64,000 bases of DNA from Malaciobacter halophilus (GTDB lineage Bacteria > Campylobacterota > Campylobacteria > Campylobacterales > Arcobacteraceae): positions 1 through 64,000 of the forward strand of contig NZ_NXIF01000023.1 in assembly GCF_002837275.1 (NCBI RefSeq), written 5' to 3'. The stretch's first letter is position 1, and the number at the start of each line of letters is the position of its first letter. The notes under the pieces were generated by a model that saw only the letters and a list, made by a program, of their open reading frames with translations, was not told the origin of the DNA and searched no databases. Made by a program: the position numbers and the translations under genes. Shown piece by piece: positions 1 through 9,924 of this stretch.

Positions 1-267
1 GATGCTGCTCTTGGTAGAGCTGGTATTACTGTTAATAAAAATACAGTTCCTGGTGAAACTAGAAGTCCTTTTGTTACTTCTGGTATTAGAATTGGTAGTG
101 CTGCACTTACTACTAGAGGTATGAAAGAAAAAGAGTTTGAGTTTATTGCTAATAAAATTTGCGATGTTTTAGATGACATTGAAAACACAAAACTTCAAGA
201 TGATATAAACAAAGAACTTGAATCTCTTGCTTCTAACTTTGTTGTTTATTCTCAACCTACTTACTAA
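1..267 (+). CDS. glyA: Serine hydroxymethyltransferase, C-terminal part
   Basis: This is the last 88 codons of a gene that begins before the window; frame 1 is open from base 1 to the TAA at 265-267. The protein has the end of a GlyA fold, including the stretch with [19 protein letters not shown]-like character (here [19 protein letters not shown]), which is the conserved C-terminal motif of serine hydroxymethyltransferase. The enzyme is a cytosolic PLP enzyme that interconverts serine and glycine and charges tetrahydrofolate with a one-carbon unit, the pool later used by FolD (15.5 kb). The SPOR gene follows after 12 nt, so the two are probably co-transcribed. The catalytic lysine lies outside the window. 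Confidence 0.93.
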   Translation, partial: DAALGRAGITVNKNTVPGETRSPFVTSGIRIGSAALTTRGMKEKEFEFIANKICDVLDDIENTKLQDDINKELESLASNFVVYSQPTY

Positions 268-279
268 TAAGGATTAGTT

Positions 280-1212
280 ATGGAAATTAAAGGCGAAGAC
301 TTTTTAAAAAAAGTACAAAAAAAACAAGAAACAGAAGAGCTAGAACAAAGGCTATCACAGCTTAAAGGTGAAGAAGAATCAATTCAACCTAATTCTCAAC
401 AATACTCAGCTGTAAAAAGAAGTATGCAAGATGATGATGCGGTTAAAGTTGATATTGCAGATCAAGAGCTAGGAGATATTATGTTAAATGGCTCTACGGC
501 TTCAAGTGAATCAAATGAAACAAATAAAAGAAAGTATCTTATTTTAGGACTTGTTTTAATAATACTTTTTTTACTAACAATTGTAATTATTCGTCTTTTA
601 AATAGTCCTGATAATCAAGAGGATTCATTTAATAATCAAGATGAAACAGTGCAAGAAGAAAAAAGTTTAGAAAATGATAGTATTGAACAACAATATCAAA
701 AAATAATAGATGAAAAATTGAAAAATATAAAAGAGCAAACAAATCAAACACAAGAACAAGCTGTTGATGAAAATGAGCTAAATATCGATTCAATTGAACA
801 AAAAGAGAAAAAAGTAGAAGAAAAAAAAGCAAAACCTGATGTTTTTGGTATTAAACCAAAACAAGAAGAGGTTAAAAAAGAAGTAGTAAAAGAGGTTAAA
901 AAACCTGTTGTTAAAAAAGAGGTTTCTAAAAAAGAGCCACTAAAACAACCTGTAAAAAAAGTAACTACTAGCTCAAAACCAAAAGGTACTTTTGTTCAAG
1001 TAGGAGCTTTTTCTAAACAACCTGCAAAAAAATATTTACAAAAAATTGAAGCTAATGGTTTTAACTACACTATTTATAAAGTTACAGTAAATGGAAAAGT
1101 TTATAATAAAGTATTAATTGGACCATATAAAAATAGAGCAAGTGCTGAACAGAACATGTCCATAATTAAAAGAAAGCTAAATATATCAAGTGCTTTTATC
1201 TTAAGATTTTAA
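280..1212 (+). CDS. SPOR-domain membrane protein
   Basis: A 310-aa bitopic inner-membrane protein. Residues 1-85 are charged and cytoplasmic, residues 86-107 form one hydrophobic membrane helix, 108-235 is a Lys/Glu/Gln-rich low-complexity linker, and about 238-310 is a SPOR domain starting GTFVQVGAFSK and containing the typical VLIGPYKNRASAE turn. SPOR domains bind denuded glycan strands at the division septum, so a role in cell division or septal murein is likely (DedD/FtsN-like architecture). That role is inferred from architecture only. A Shine-Dalgarno sequence (AAGGA) lies before the ATG. It sits between glyA and trpE in a tight + strand run. Confidence 0.85.
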   Translation: MEIKGEDFLKKVQKKQETEELEQRLSQLKGEEESIQPNSQQYSAVKRSMQDDDAVKVDIADQELGDIMLNGSTASSESNETNKRKYLILGLVLIILFLLTIVIIRLLNSPDNQEDSFNNQDETVQEEKSLENDSIEQQYQKIIDEKLKNIKEQTNQTQEQAVDENELNIDSIEQKEKKVEEKKAKPDVFGIKPKQEEVKKEVVKEVKKPVVKKEVSKKEPLKQPVKKVTTSSKPKGTFVQVGAFSKQPAKKYLQKIEANGFNYTIYKVTVNGKVYNKVLIGPYKNRASAEQNMSIIKRKLNISSAFILRF

Positions 1213-1224
1213 GGGCACTTGATT

Positions 1225-2637
1225 ATGACATTTTATTCAAAAGAGCTATTTTTAGACCAATTTACACCTGTTTCAATTTATGAAAAAGTAAAAAAACTTT
1301 ATAAAGATGAAATTACTTTTTTATTTGAAAGTACTATTAACTCAAGTGAAGGCAACTACTCTTTTATAATTGTAGGAGATAGAGAAAGAGTTTGGTACAA
1401 AGATAATAAATGTTTTCATAAAGATGAAGAAGGAAAAATACATCAAGTAGAATCAAATCCACTGAAATTTCTTCAAAAATATTATAAAAAATTTGATAAA
1501 CAAGTTTTTAAAGATAAAGCAAAAGAGTTAGGGATTGGTTTAATTGATGGTTTTATTGGAAGTGTTGGTTATGATATTGGAAAAGAGTTTGAGCCAAAAC
1601 TTAAAGAATCTATGAATAACTTAGAAGACCAACTAAATATCCCTGATGTTGATTTAATAAGACCTAAAATGATTTTAGGTTTTTCACATAAAACCTCTAA
1701 ATTAGTTATGGTTACTTCATTAAAAGAGTATAAACAAGAACTTGAAATAATAGAAGAAGAGTTACTTAATAAGCCTTATATTTTTACTCCATTAAAAAAA
1801 GCTACAATCTTAGATGAAGGAAAATTCAACTATACAAAAGAGCAATTTTTTGAAATGGTTAGAAAATCTAAAGAAAAAATAAGAAGTGGAGATGTATTTC
1901 AAATTCTTATGTCTAATAGATTTATTCAAAAAGCAAAAGTTGACCACTTTAGTTTTTATAGAGCACTAAGAAGTAAAAATCCTAGTCCATATCTATTCTT
2001 TTTAGAGTATGAAGATTTTTGTATTGCTGGAAGTTCTCCTGAAGTTATGATAAAACTTGTAGATAACCATCTACTTTTAAGACCAATTGCAGGAACTAGA
2101 AAAAGAGGTAAAACAGTTGCAAAAGATTTACAAATGGAGCAAGAGCTTATAAGTGATCCAAAAGAAAGAGCTGAACATATAATGTTAGTGGATTTAGGAA
2201 GAAATGATGTAGGAAGAGTTGCAAAAGCAGGCACAGTAAAAGTAAGTGACCTGATGAGAATTGAAAGATACTCTCATGTTATGCATATTGTTTCAGATGT
2301 AGAAGCTGTAATTGATGAACAATATGACATGTTTGATTTATTTGCTGCAACATTTACAGCTGGTACTATGACAGGTGCACCTAAAATTAGAGCTATGGAA
2401 CTTATTGCACAATTTGAAGGCATTAAAAGAAGTTTTTATAGTGGAAGTATTGCATATTTTGGATTTGATGGAAATATGGATAGTGCAATTACAATTAGAA
2501 CAACTTTACTTACAGAAGACAAAGTAGTATTTCAAGCAGGTGCAGGAGTTGTTGCTGATTCTGAAAACGAACTTGAATATCTTGAAGTTCACAATAAACT
2601 AGCTGCAAATATAGCTACATTAAAAGAGTTATCTTAA
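1225..2637 (+). CDS. trpE: Anthranilate synthase component I
   Basis: Chorismate-binding enzyme of 470 aa that makes anthranilate from chorismate with glutamine-derived ammonia, the first step of tryptophan synthesis. The N-terminal region carries a FESTIN version of the LLES tryptophan-feedback site. The C-terminal catalytic domain has [10 protein letters not shown], the DLGRNDVGR block and [15 protein letters not shown], the last favouring TrpE over PabB. A TTG six bases upstream (1219) is in frame, but the AAGGG Shine-Dalgarno at 1211-1215 is properly spaced only for the ATG at 1225. No trpG or other trp gene is adjacent. The stop codon is inside a terminator hairpin. Confidence 0.9.
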   Translation: MTFYSKELFLDQFTPVSIYEKVKKLYKDEITFLFESTINSSEGNYSFIIVGDRERVWYKDNKCFHKDEEGKIHQVESNPLKFLQKYYKKFDKQVFKDKAKELGIGLIDGFIGSVGYDIGKEFEPKLKESMNNLEDQLNIPDVDLIRPKMILGFSHKTSKLVMVTSLKEYKQELEIIEEELLNKPYIFTPLKKATILDEGKFNYTKEQFFEMVRKSKEKIRSGDVFQILMSNRFIQKAKVDHFSFYRALRSKNPSPYLFFLEYEDFCIAGSSPEVMIKLVDNHLLLRPIAGTRKRGKTVAKDLQMEQELISDPKERAEHIMLVDLGRNDVGRVAKAGTVKVSDLMRIERYSHVMHIVSDVEAVIDEQYDMFDLFAATFTAGTMTGAPKIRAMELIAQFEGIKRSFYSGSIAYFGFDGNMDSAITIRTTLLTEDKVVFQAGAGVVADSENELEYLEVHNKLAANIATLKELS

Positions 2638-2650
2638 AAGATACTCTTTT
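2622..2650 (+). terminator. Terminator hairpin at end of trpE
   Basis: The arm AAAAGAGTtATCTT is followed after two bases by AAGATACTCTTTT, giving a stem of about 13 bp with one bulged T and ending in a short T run. It overlaps the last codons and stop of trpE, and separates trpE from pdxJ. Confidence 0.6.
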
Positions 2651-2723
2651 AACTCATCATATTTTATTCTTATAAAATCAAATATTAGATAACATATTTA
2701 AAAATTTACAAAAAGGATATATA

Positions 2724-3503
2724 GTGCTACTTGGTGTAAATATAGACCACATTGCAGTTTTAAGAGAAGCTAGAAAAATCAATGACCCAAACCCACTTGA
2801 TGCATTGGGAGTATGCAAATTAGCCAATGCAGACCAAATTACTATTCATCTAAGAGAAGATAGAAGGCACATTCATGATGATGATGCAAAAAAGATTATA
2901 CAAAGCTCAACTCTACCTGTAAATCTTGAATGCTCAATAAATGAACAAATAATAGATATCGTTTGTAAACTAAAACCACAAAGAGCAACTTTAGTTCCAG
3001 AAAATAGAGAAGAAGTTACAACTGAGGGTGGACTTGATTTAGAAACAAACTATAAAAAAATTGAAAATGCTATAAAAAAACTTCAAGAAAATGAGATTGA
3101 AGTTTCATTATTTATTGACCCTTGCAAAAAGATGATTGAATTAAGTTCTAAATTAAATGTTGAATGGGTGGAGCTACATACAGGAAGATTTGCAAATATT
3201 TATGCAATGTTACACTCAAATTTAATTAATTCTCACCATAGTATAAAAGAGTTAGAACTTCCAAGATGTGAATTAAATAAACTATTAAAAGAGTCAAGAA
3301 AAGAGATAAAAAAAGCCGCAAATAAAGCAGTAGAATTAGACTTAAAAGTTGCAGCAGGACATGGTTTAAACTATCAAAATGTTAAAAAAATATCTTCAAT
3401 TAAATCAATTAGCGAATTAAACATTGGACAAAGTATCATTGCAAGATCAGTTTATACTGGATTGTATCAAGCAATTTTAGATATGAAAGAGTTAATCAAA
3501 TGA
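2724..3503 (+). CDS. pdxJ: Pyridoxine 5'-phosphate synthase
   Basis: PdxJ (259 aa) condenses 1-deoxyxylulose 5-phosphate with 3-amino-2-oxopropyl phosphate to make pyridoxine 5'-phosphate, the last step of the DXP-dependent vitamin B6 route. The N-terminus LGVNIDHIAVLREAR is the family signature; further on are QITIHLREDRRHI, NLECS and AGHGLNYQN. The start is GTG at 2724, with AAAGGA at 2712-2717, which matches the family's normal N-terminus. It overlaps pdxA by 4 nt (ATGA), so the two B6 enzymes are translationally coupled. Confidence 0.96.
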   Translation: MLLGVNIDHIAVLREARKINDPNPLDALGVCKLANADQITIHLREDRRHIHDDDAKKIIQSSTLPVNLECSINEQIIDIVCKLKPQRATLVPENREEVTTEGGLDLETNYKKIENAIKKLQENEIEVSLFIDPCKKMIELSSKLNVEWVELHTGRFANIYAMLHSNLINSHHSIKELELPRCELNKLLKESRKEIKKAANKAVELDLKVAAGHGLNYQNVKKISSIKSISELNIGQSIIARSVYTGLYQAILDMKELIK

Positions 3504-4426
3504 GACCTAAAATAGCGATTTCTATTGGTGATTTAAATGGTATTGGAATACAAATAGCTTTACAAAATCATGAAAAAATAAAAAAACTTTGTAAACCAAT
3601 TTACTGCATAAACAAAAAGATGTTAAATCAAGCTGCTACTCTTTTAAATCTTCATGTACCTAAAGATTTTGAAATTTTTAAAACTAAAGGAGAGTTTGAA
3701 ATTAAAGCAGGACAAGTATCAAAAAAAAGTGGGAAATACTCATATAACTCTTTTATTGATGCAATAACATTAACTAAACAAAAACAAACAAGTGCAGTAG
3801 TTACACTTCCTATAAATAAAGAGTCTTGGAATAAAGCAAAAATAGATTTCAAAGGACATACAGAAGTTTTGAGAAGCTACTTTGGACAAAATGCAATTAT
3901 GATGCTTGGATGCAAAAAAATGTTTGTTGCACTTTATACAGAACATATTGCACTTAAAAAAGTTCCTAAAAAAATTAAAGAAGAGGAGCTAACAACATTT
4001 TTATGTGATTTTTACAAAAATGTAAAACAAGATAATATTCAAGTTTTAGGCCTAAATCCACATGCAAGTGATAATGGAGTTTTAGGTAATGAAGAAGTGG
4101 AGATATTTAAAGCTATTAAAAATGCAAATAGAATTTTAAAAAAATCAATTTTTAAAGGTCCTATTGTACCTGATACTGCTTTTTCCAAAGCAAATAGAAA
4201 ATCTTGTAAATATTTTGTATGTATGTACCATGACCAAGGATTAGCTCCATTAAAAGCTTTATATTTTGACCAAAGTATAAATGTAAGTTTAAACCTTCCA
4301 ATTATTAGAACTTCAGTTGACCATGGAACAGCTTTTGATATTGCTTATAAAAATAAAGAAGTTAACTCAAAAAGTTACATCAATGCTGTTAAAGAAGCAG
4401 TAAATCTAATAAATACAAAAGTATGA
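3500..4426 (+). CDS. pdxA: 4-hydroxythreonine-4-phosphate dehydrogenase
   Basis: PdxA (308 aa) oxidises 4-phosphohydroxy-L-threonine to the unstable 3-amino-2-oxopropyl phosphate used by PdxJ. It is a metal-dependent cytosolic NAD(P) enzyme. Visible family blocks are GDLNGIGIQI near the N-terminus, FKGHTEVL, GLNPHASDNGVLG, GPIVPDTAF, YHDQGLAPLKAL and RTSVDHGTAFDIA, which include the metal-binding histidines. The start ATG overlaps the pdxJ stop, and its own stop overlaps the next ATG by 4 nt, so three genes form one coupled unit. Confidence 0.96.
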   Translation: MRPKIAISIGDLNGIGIQIALQNHEKIKKLCKPIYCINKKMLNQAATLLNLHVPKDFEIFKTKGEFEIKAGQVSKKSGKYSYNSFIDAITLTKQKQTSAVVTLPINKESWNKAKIDFKGHTEVLRSYFGQNAIMMLGCKKMFVALYTEHIALKKVPKKIKEEELTTFLCDFYKNVKQDNIQVLGLNPHASDNGVLGNEEVEIFKAIKNANRILKKSIFKGPIVPDTAFSKANRKSCKYFVCMYHDQGLAPLKALYFDQSINVSLNLPIIRTSVDHGTAFDIAYKNKEVNSKSYINAVKEAVNLINTKV

Positions 4427-5490
4427 AAAGTTTAGAAGTATGTTATGAGCTTGACTTTTCAAAAATAAACTTTTTAGAAAGAAAAGTCAAAATACAAAAC
4501 CCAAAAACTTATGTTTTTGGTGCTCCAAAATGTGGGAAGACTTACCTTATATATGACTATCTCGCAAGTTTTAACACAAAAGATTATATCTATATAGATT
4601 TTAAAGATTTTAGAAATGATTTAGAAGAGATAAAGACTCATTTAGCAGAGTTTATACTTCAAAATAGTATTAAAGTTTTAGTATTAGAAAATTTTGATTT
4701 TTCATTTAAACTACCAAAATGTGAAAATATAATTATCTCAGGACACAATAATATAGAGTTAAAAGAGTTTGATAAACTTCAAGTTAAAGCACTTGATTTT
4801 GAAGAGTACTTACTTCATGAGAATAGATTTCATACTGCAACACAAGCATTTAATAACTTCTTAAAATATGGGAATATGCCAGGAGTTGTAAATCTTGAAG
4901 AGCATAATAAAGAAAGAAGATTGCAAGAAATTCTAAGACTTTATGCTAAAGATAGCACTTATGAACAGATTTTAAAAGTGTTATTTTTGAATATTGATGA
5001 GAAAAAATCTCTATTTCAGCTTTTTAATACCCTAAAAAATCATATAAAAATTTCAAAAGATAAATTTTATGCCACTGTTAAAACCTTTGAAAACTCTGGA
5101 TTAGTATACTTTTTACCTAAATATAATCAAGAAAAAGCAGTAAAAAAAATCTACTCATATAATCACGCTTTTTTAAATGCAATATCCCATTCGAAAAAGT
5201 TTAAAAATGAGTTTACAAATATGGTTTTTCTACAACTTGAAGTAAACTTTGAAAATATATTTTATCTTGATAATATTGATTTTTTTATCCCATCACAAAA
5301 CTATTTAATTTTATCAATTCCCTTTTTTAATCCTTTATTAAAAAAAGGTGTCCAAAAAAAACTAAATAAAGTTTTAAAAGAACACACTATTTCAAAAATA
5401 GATATTGTTACAGTAGGTTACAATGAGAACTTTTTTATAAATGATATTGAAGTTGAAGTTGTTCCATTTTTTCAATGGGCAGTTAGTTAA
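4423..5490 (+). CDS. AAA ATPase (AAA_14/DUF4143-like)
   Basis: A 355-aa P-loop ATPase of unknown job. Walker A is GAPKCGKT at residues 33-40; a Walker B-like hydrophobic strand (VLVLENFDF) lies near 85-93. The later region with a YGNMPGVVN motif and a winged-helix-like C-terminal half resembles the AAA_14 plus DUF4143 ATPases common in bacteria, but it is divergent and I would not assign a substrate. It overlaps pdxA by 4 nt. That coupling is likely a matter of expression rather than a link to B6 synthesis. Confidence 0.7.
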   Translation: MKSLEVCYELDFSKINFLERKVKIQNPKTYVFGAPKCGKTYLIYDYLASFNTKDYIYIDFKDFRNDLEEIKTHLAEFILQNSIKVLVLENFDFSFKLPKCENIIISGHNNIELKEFDKLQVKALDFEEYLLHENRFHTATQAFNNFLKYGNMPGVVNLEEHNKERRLQEILRLYAKDSTYEQILKVLFLNIDEKKSLFQLFNTLKNHIKISKDKFYATVKTFENSGLVYFLPKYNQEKAVKKIYSYNHAFLNAISHSKKFKNEFTNMVFLQLEVNFENIFYLDNIDFFIPSQNYLILSIPFFNPLLKKGVQKKLNKVLKEHTISKIDIVTVGYNENFFINDIEVEVVPFFQWAVS

Positions 5491-5526
5491 AGCTTTGGCT
5501 TAAATCACTATTAATTTTTTTTTAGA

Positions 5527-5532
5527 TATAAT
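5527..5532 (+). promoter_or_regulatory. -10 box for pyrH
   Basis: A perfect TATAAT lies 23 nt before the pyrH ATG and follows a run of T residues, the usual look of a Campylobacterota sigma-70 promoter (extended T-rich upstream region instead of a clear -35). Confidence 0.55.
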
Positions 5533-5555
5533 CACGAAATTCTAAAAGGAAATAA

Positions 5556-6263
<708 letters not shown>

Positions 6264-6275
6264 AAAGGATATTTA

Positions 6276-6497
6276 ATGCTAAGATTAGAAGAGAGAATGG
6301 CTAAAGCCTTAGAAAGAGTAAATAACGATAGATATATTTTATCAATTGCTGTTGGACAAAGAGCAGATGAGTTAAGTAAAGGAGCAAAGCCATTACTTGA
6401 ACAAAATACACAAAATATGAAATATACTGATATTGCAATTGATGAGATTGCAAATGGATTATTAGTTATTGAAGGTTTAGTAGATAAAGAGGACTAA
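6276..6497 (+). CDS. rpoZ: RNA polymerase omega subunit
   Basis: Small 73-aa omega subunit with the family features: RLEERMAKALERV at the N-terminus (equivalent to the AKA/AL-KI region), YILSIAVGQRADELSKGA in the middle and an acidic C-terminus (IAIDEIANGLLVIEG). Omega helps assemble and stabilise beta-prime and is part of a ppGpp-binding site in many bacteria. That fits its position just upstream of spoT, the same order as in many proteobacteria. Shine-Dalgarno AAAGGA precedes the ATG. Confidence 0.93.
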   Translation: MLRLEERMAKALERVNNDRYILSIAVGQRADELSKGAKPLLEQNTQNMKYTDIAIDEIANGLLVIEGLVDKED

Positions 6498-6523
6498 TTA
6501 TAAAAGCTTTTGCTTTTATAATT
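6496..6523 (+). terminator. Perfect 12-bp hairpin between rpoZ and spoT
   Basis: AATTATAAAAGC, loop TTTT, GCTTTTATAATT: a perfect stem starting at the rpoZ stop codon. A T-rich but interrupted tail follows. It may be a partial terminator, or a structure in the spoT leader, whose ATG follows only 16 nt later. Confidence 0.5.
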
Positions 6524-6539
6524 CTCTTTATGTAATGTT

Positions 6540-8684
6540 ATGAATCCATTTATAGAAAAAATTCAAAGCATCAACACAATTGAAGATGCTATTGCTGAAC
6601 TGAAAAACTATACTAAAATAACTCCCAAACTCCAAGAGATTATTGACTTTACTATTAAAGCTCATGATAATCAATTTAGAAAAAGTGGTGAGCCTTATGC
6701 AGTGCACCCACTACTTGTTGCAACAATCACAGCATACTTTAGTCCAGACGAAGCAGTAATTGCTACATCACTACTTCATGATGTAGTAGAAGATACAGAG
6801 TATGAACTTGATTTTGTAAAAGATAATTGGGGCGAAGATATTGCACATATGGTTGATGGGCTAACTAAAATTGTTGAGATTAGAGAGAGTGAATTCTCTT
6901 CAAACTTAACAACTTCAGAAGCTAAAACAATCTCTTCAGCAATGACATTTAGAAAGATGCTAATTGCTTCTATTGATGATGTAAGAGTTTTACTTGTTAA
7001 ACTTTGTGATAGATTTCATAATATGCTAACTTTAGATGCACTACCTGAGCTTAAACAAAAAAGAATCGCAGAAGAGACACTAGTTGTTTATGTACCAATT
7101 GCTCATAGATTAGGTATTTCTACACTTAAAAATCATCTTGAAGATTTAGCTTTTTATTATATTTATCCAAAAGAGTATAAAAAAATTGATGATTTTATAA
7201 AAGAGCATCAACATGCAATACAATTAACTTTTAATAATTTTATTGCAAATACTAAAATTATTTTAGAAAAAAATGGTTATGATTCATCAAAAGTTAAAAT
7301 TTTAAGCAGAATTAAGCACCACTACTCTATTTATTTGAAGATGCAAAGAAAAGGTGTAACAATTGATGAAGTTCTTGATTTATTAGCAATTAGAGTATTA
7401 GTTCCTGAAGAGATTGATTGTTATAAAGTTTTAGGACATCTTCATTTAGCTTATAAACCTCTAATTTCAAGGTTTAAAGATTATGTATCAACACCAAAAG
7501 AGAATGGATATAGAACTATTCATACAACTGTATTTTATAACTCAAAAATTTATGAAATACAAATTAGAAGTTTTGAGATGCATAAAATTGCTGAGTATGG
7601 TATTGCTGCTCACTGGAAATATAAAAGTGGTGCGAAAAATGGTCCAAATTTAAACTGGCTTAAATCTTTAGAGTTTTCAAATGAAAATGTTGAAGAGTTT
7701 TATGCGGATACAAAAGATGATTTATACTCAGAAGAGATTGTAGTTTATTCACCACATGGAGATACTTTTAATCTTCCAAGAGGAGCAACTGCTTATGATT
7801 TTGCTTATGCAGTTCATACTGATGTTGGGAAAAATGCTTTTGAATGCTATATAAATAAAATAAAAAAACCACTATTAACAGAACTAAAAAGTTCAGATAT
7901 TGTATCTATTAAAACCACTGACCAACCTATTCCAAGATGTTCATGGATAGATATGGTAAAAACTAATAGAGCTAAAAAACAGATAAAAATGCTTTGCTCT
8001 CATAGACAAAAAGAATTAAATGAATTAACAGGCAAAAATATTATTAATACAATTTTTAATAGATATACTGATGAAATAACAACAGCATATAATTTTGATT
8101 CACTTCATAAAGTTGTAAATAACCTTGATTTTTTAAGAAATATAAAAAAACAAATAGAAACAAGATTAATAAAGGAGCATGGACTTGTAACAAGATTTAA
8201 AATTCTTGCAAGCAAAATCAAAAAGTACAAATTTGATAATATTTTAATATATTCGAATTTTAGTATAAATTCTGTATCATTTGACCACTGTTGTCATCCT
8301 AAATTTGGAGATGATATAGTAGCTTTCAAAGATGGTAATAAAGCAATTATTCACCATAAAATGTGTGATAAAGCATATAAAAAAATAAAATCAAAAAAAA
8401 GTATGCTATTTTGTAAATGGACAAAAGATACACTATATCCATACAAAATGGTAGTTTCCCTTGCAAATACAAAAGGTGAATTAGCAAGATTATTGATGTA
8501 CATGTCAAAATATGAAGGTTATATACTAAGTGTTGATTATGGTAGAGAAAAACACTCTTATAGACAATACTGTGATATAGAGTTCGAAATAAATAACTCA
8601 AATGTTGAAGAAGTTAGAAAAATTGTAGAACAAAAAGCAAAAGTTATTGAATTTTTTTCAAAAAAAGATGCTTATAATAAATAA
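6540..8684 (+). CDS. spoT: Bifunctional (p)ppGpp synthetase/hydrolase
   Basis: Rel/SpoT enzyme of 714 aa, the single long RSH typical of Campylobacterota. Domains in order: HD hydrolase (about 40-190, with H56 and the HD pair at 80-81 then VVEDT), synthetase (about 235-350, with RIKHHYSIYLKMQRKG and the NGYRTIHTTV block), TGS (about 395-460, VYSPHGDTFNLPRGAT), and a C-terminal ACT-like region ending near 710. An intact HD motif and synthetase region suggest both activities. No clear Shine-Dalgarno precedes the ATG, and a strong hairpin ends 16 nt upstream. It follows rpoZ. Confidence 0.96.
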   Translation: MNPFIEKIQSINTIEDAIAELKNYTKITPKLQEIIDFTIKAHDNQFRKSGEPYAVHPLLVATITAYFSPDEAVIATSLLHDVVEDTEYELDFVKDNWGEDIAHMVDGLTKIVEIRESEFSSNLTTSEAKTISSAMTFRKMLIASIDDVRVLLVKLCDRFHNMLTLDALPELKQKRIAEETLVVYVPIAHRLGISTLKNHLEDLAFYYIYPKEYKKIDDFIKEHQHAIQLTFNNFIANTKIILEKNGYDSSKVKILSRIKHHYSIYLKMQRKGVTIDEVLDLLAIRVLVPEEIDCYKVLGHLHLAYKPLISRFKDYVSTPKENGYRTIHTTVFYNSKIYEIQIRSFEMHKIAEYGIAAHWKYKSGAKNGPNLNWLKSLEFSNENVEEFYADTKDDLYSEEIVVYSPHGDTFNLPRGATAYDFAYAVHTDVGKNAFECYINKIKKPLLTELKSSDIVSIKTTDQPIPRCSWIDMVKTNRAKKQIKMLCSHRQKELNELTGKNIINTIFNRYTDEITTAYNFDSLHKVVNNLDFLRNIKKQIETRLIKEHGLVTRFKILASKIKKYKFDNILIYSNFSINSVSFDHCCHPKFGDDIVAFKDGNKAIIHHKMCDKAYKKIKSKKSMLFCKWTKDTLYPYKMVVSLANTKGELARLLMYMSKYEGYILSVDYGREKHSYRQYCDIEFEINNSNVEEVRKIVEQKAKVIEFFSKKDAYNK

Positions 8685-8704
8685 TAATTTATAAAAGAGG
8701 ATGA

Positions 8705-9913
8705 ATGGAAGAGAAAATTAAAAACGCACTATCAGAAATCAAAAGAGGATGTGCAGAAATAATTGATATAGAAGCTATTGAAAAATTAGTTAGAAACTTT
8801 TATGAAAAAGGTGAAAACTTCTATGTTAAAGCAGGTTTTGATCCAACTGCACCTGACTTACACTTAGGTCATACTGTACTTATTCAAAAACTTGCAACAT
8901 TCCAAAGATATGGTGGAATTGTTCAATTTTTAATTGGTGACTTTACAGCAACAATTGGAGATCCAACAGGAAAAAGTGAAACAAGAAAAGTTTTAAGTAC
9001 TGAACAAGTTTTACAAAATGCAGAAACATATAAAGAACAAGTATTTAAAATTTTAGACCCTGAAAAAACAGAAGTAATGTTTAATAGCAAATGGTTAAGC
9101 CAATTAGGAACTGGTGGGATTATCAATCTTGCATCTAATTTAACAGTTGCAAGAATGTTAGAAAGAGATGATTTTTCTAAAAGATACTCATCAAATACTC
9201 CAATTGCAGTTAGTGAATTTATCTATCCTTTACTTCAAGGATACGACTCTGTAGCTATGGGTACAGATATTGAAATGGGTGGAACAGACCAAAAGTTTAA
9301 TCTTTTAATGGGAAGAACTTTACAAAAAGCATATGATTGTAAAAAACAACAAGCAGTTTTAATGACTCCTTTACTTGAAGGTTTAGATGGGGTTCAAAAG
9401 ATGTCAAAATCTTTAGGTAATTATGTTGGTGTTACAGATAAAGCAAATGATATGTTTGGTAAGCTTTTATCTATTTCAGATGATTTAATGTGGAAATATT
9501 ATGAACTATTATCTACAAAATCGTTAGAAGAGATTAAACAATTACAAGAAGGTGTAGAAAATGAGAGTTTACACCCTAAAAAAGTAAAAGAAGAGCTTGC
9601 TATGGAAATTGTTGATAGATACCATGGTAAAGGTGCAGGTGAACTTGCAAAAATAGAGTTTGAAAAAATATTTGCAAAAAAAGACATTCCAACTGATATG
9701 CCAGAATACGAGTTTGATTCAGGTATTTGGATTTGTCAAGCATTGGTTGATGCAAAACTTGTAAACTCAACTTCACAAGCAAGAAGAGATGTTAAAGCGG
9801 GTGCTGTGAAGATAAATCAAGAAAAAGTAACTGATGAGAAACTTAATTTAGAATCTGGAGAATTTATTTTACAAAAAGGTAAAAAGAATTTTGCAAAGAT
9901 TACAATAAAATAA
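8705..9913 (+). CDS. tyrS: Tyrosyl-tRNA synthetase
   Basis: Class I aminoacyl-tRNA synthetase of 402 aa that charges tRNA-Tyr. The HIGH-type motif is HLGH at residues 53-56 (after PTAPDL), the KMSKS loop is present at about 233-237, and the tyrosine-specific region [12 protein letters not shown] is visible. The C-terminal approximately 60 residues form an S4-like RNA-binding domain ([14 protein letters not shown]). It is the TyrRZ-like long form found in Campylobacterota. Shine-Dalgarno AAAGAGG precedes the ATG. It lies 20 nt after spoT and 11 nt before the flavoprotein gene. Confidence 0.97.
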   Translation: MEEKIKNALSEIKRGCAEIIDIEAIEKLVRNFYEKGENFYVKAGFDPTAPDLHLGHTVLIQKLATFQRYGGIVQFLIGDFTATIGDPTGKSETRKVLSTEQVLQNAETYKEQVFKILDPEKTEVMFNSKWLSQLGTGGIINLASNLTVARMLERDDFSKRYSSNTPIAVSEFIYPLLQGYDSVAMGTDIEMGGTDQKFNLLMGRTLQKAYDCKKQQAVLMTPLLEGLDGVQKMSKSLGNYVGVTDKANDMFGKLLSISDDLMWKYYELLSTKSLEEIKQLQEGVENESLHPKKVKEELAMEIVDRYHGKGAGELAKIEFEKIFAKKDIPTDMPEYEFDSGIWICQALVDAKLVNSTSQARRDVKAGAVKINQEKVTDEKLNLESGEFILQKGKKNFAKITIK

Positions 9914-9924
9914 AAGGGCTAGTT

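Noticed and set aside
5495-5510. Terminator after the AAA gene
   Set aside because: The AAGC/GGCTT pairing is short and imperfect; not enough to call.
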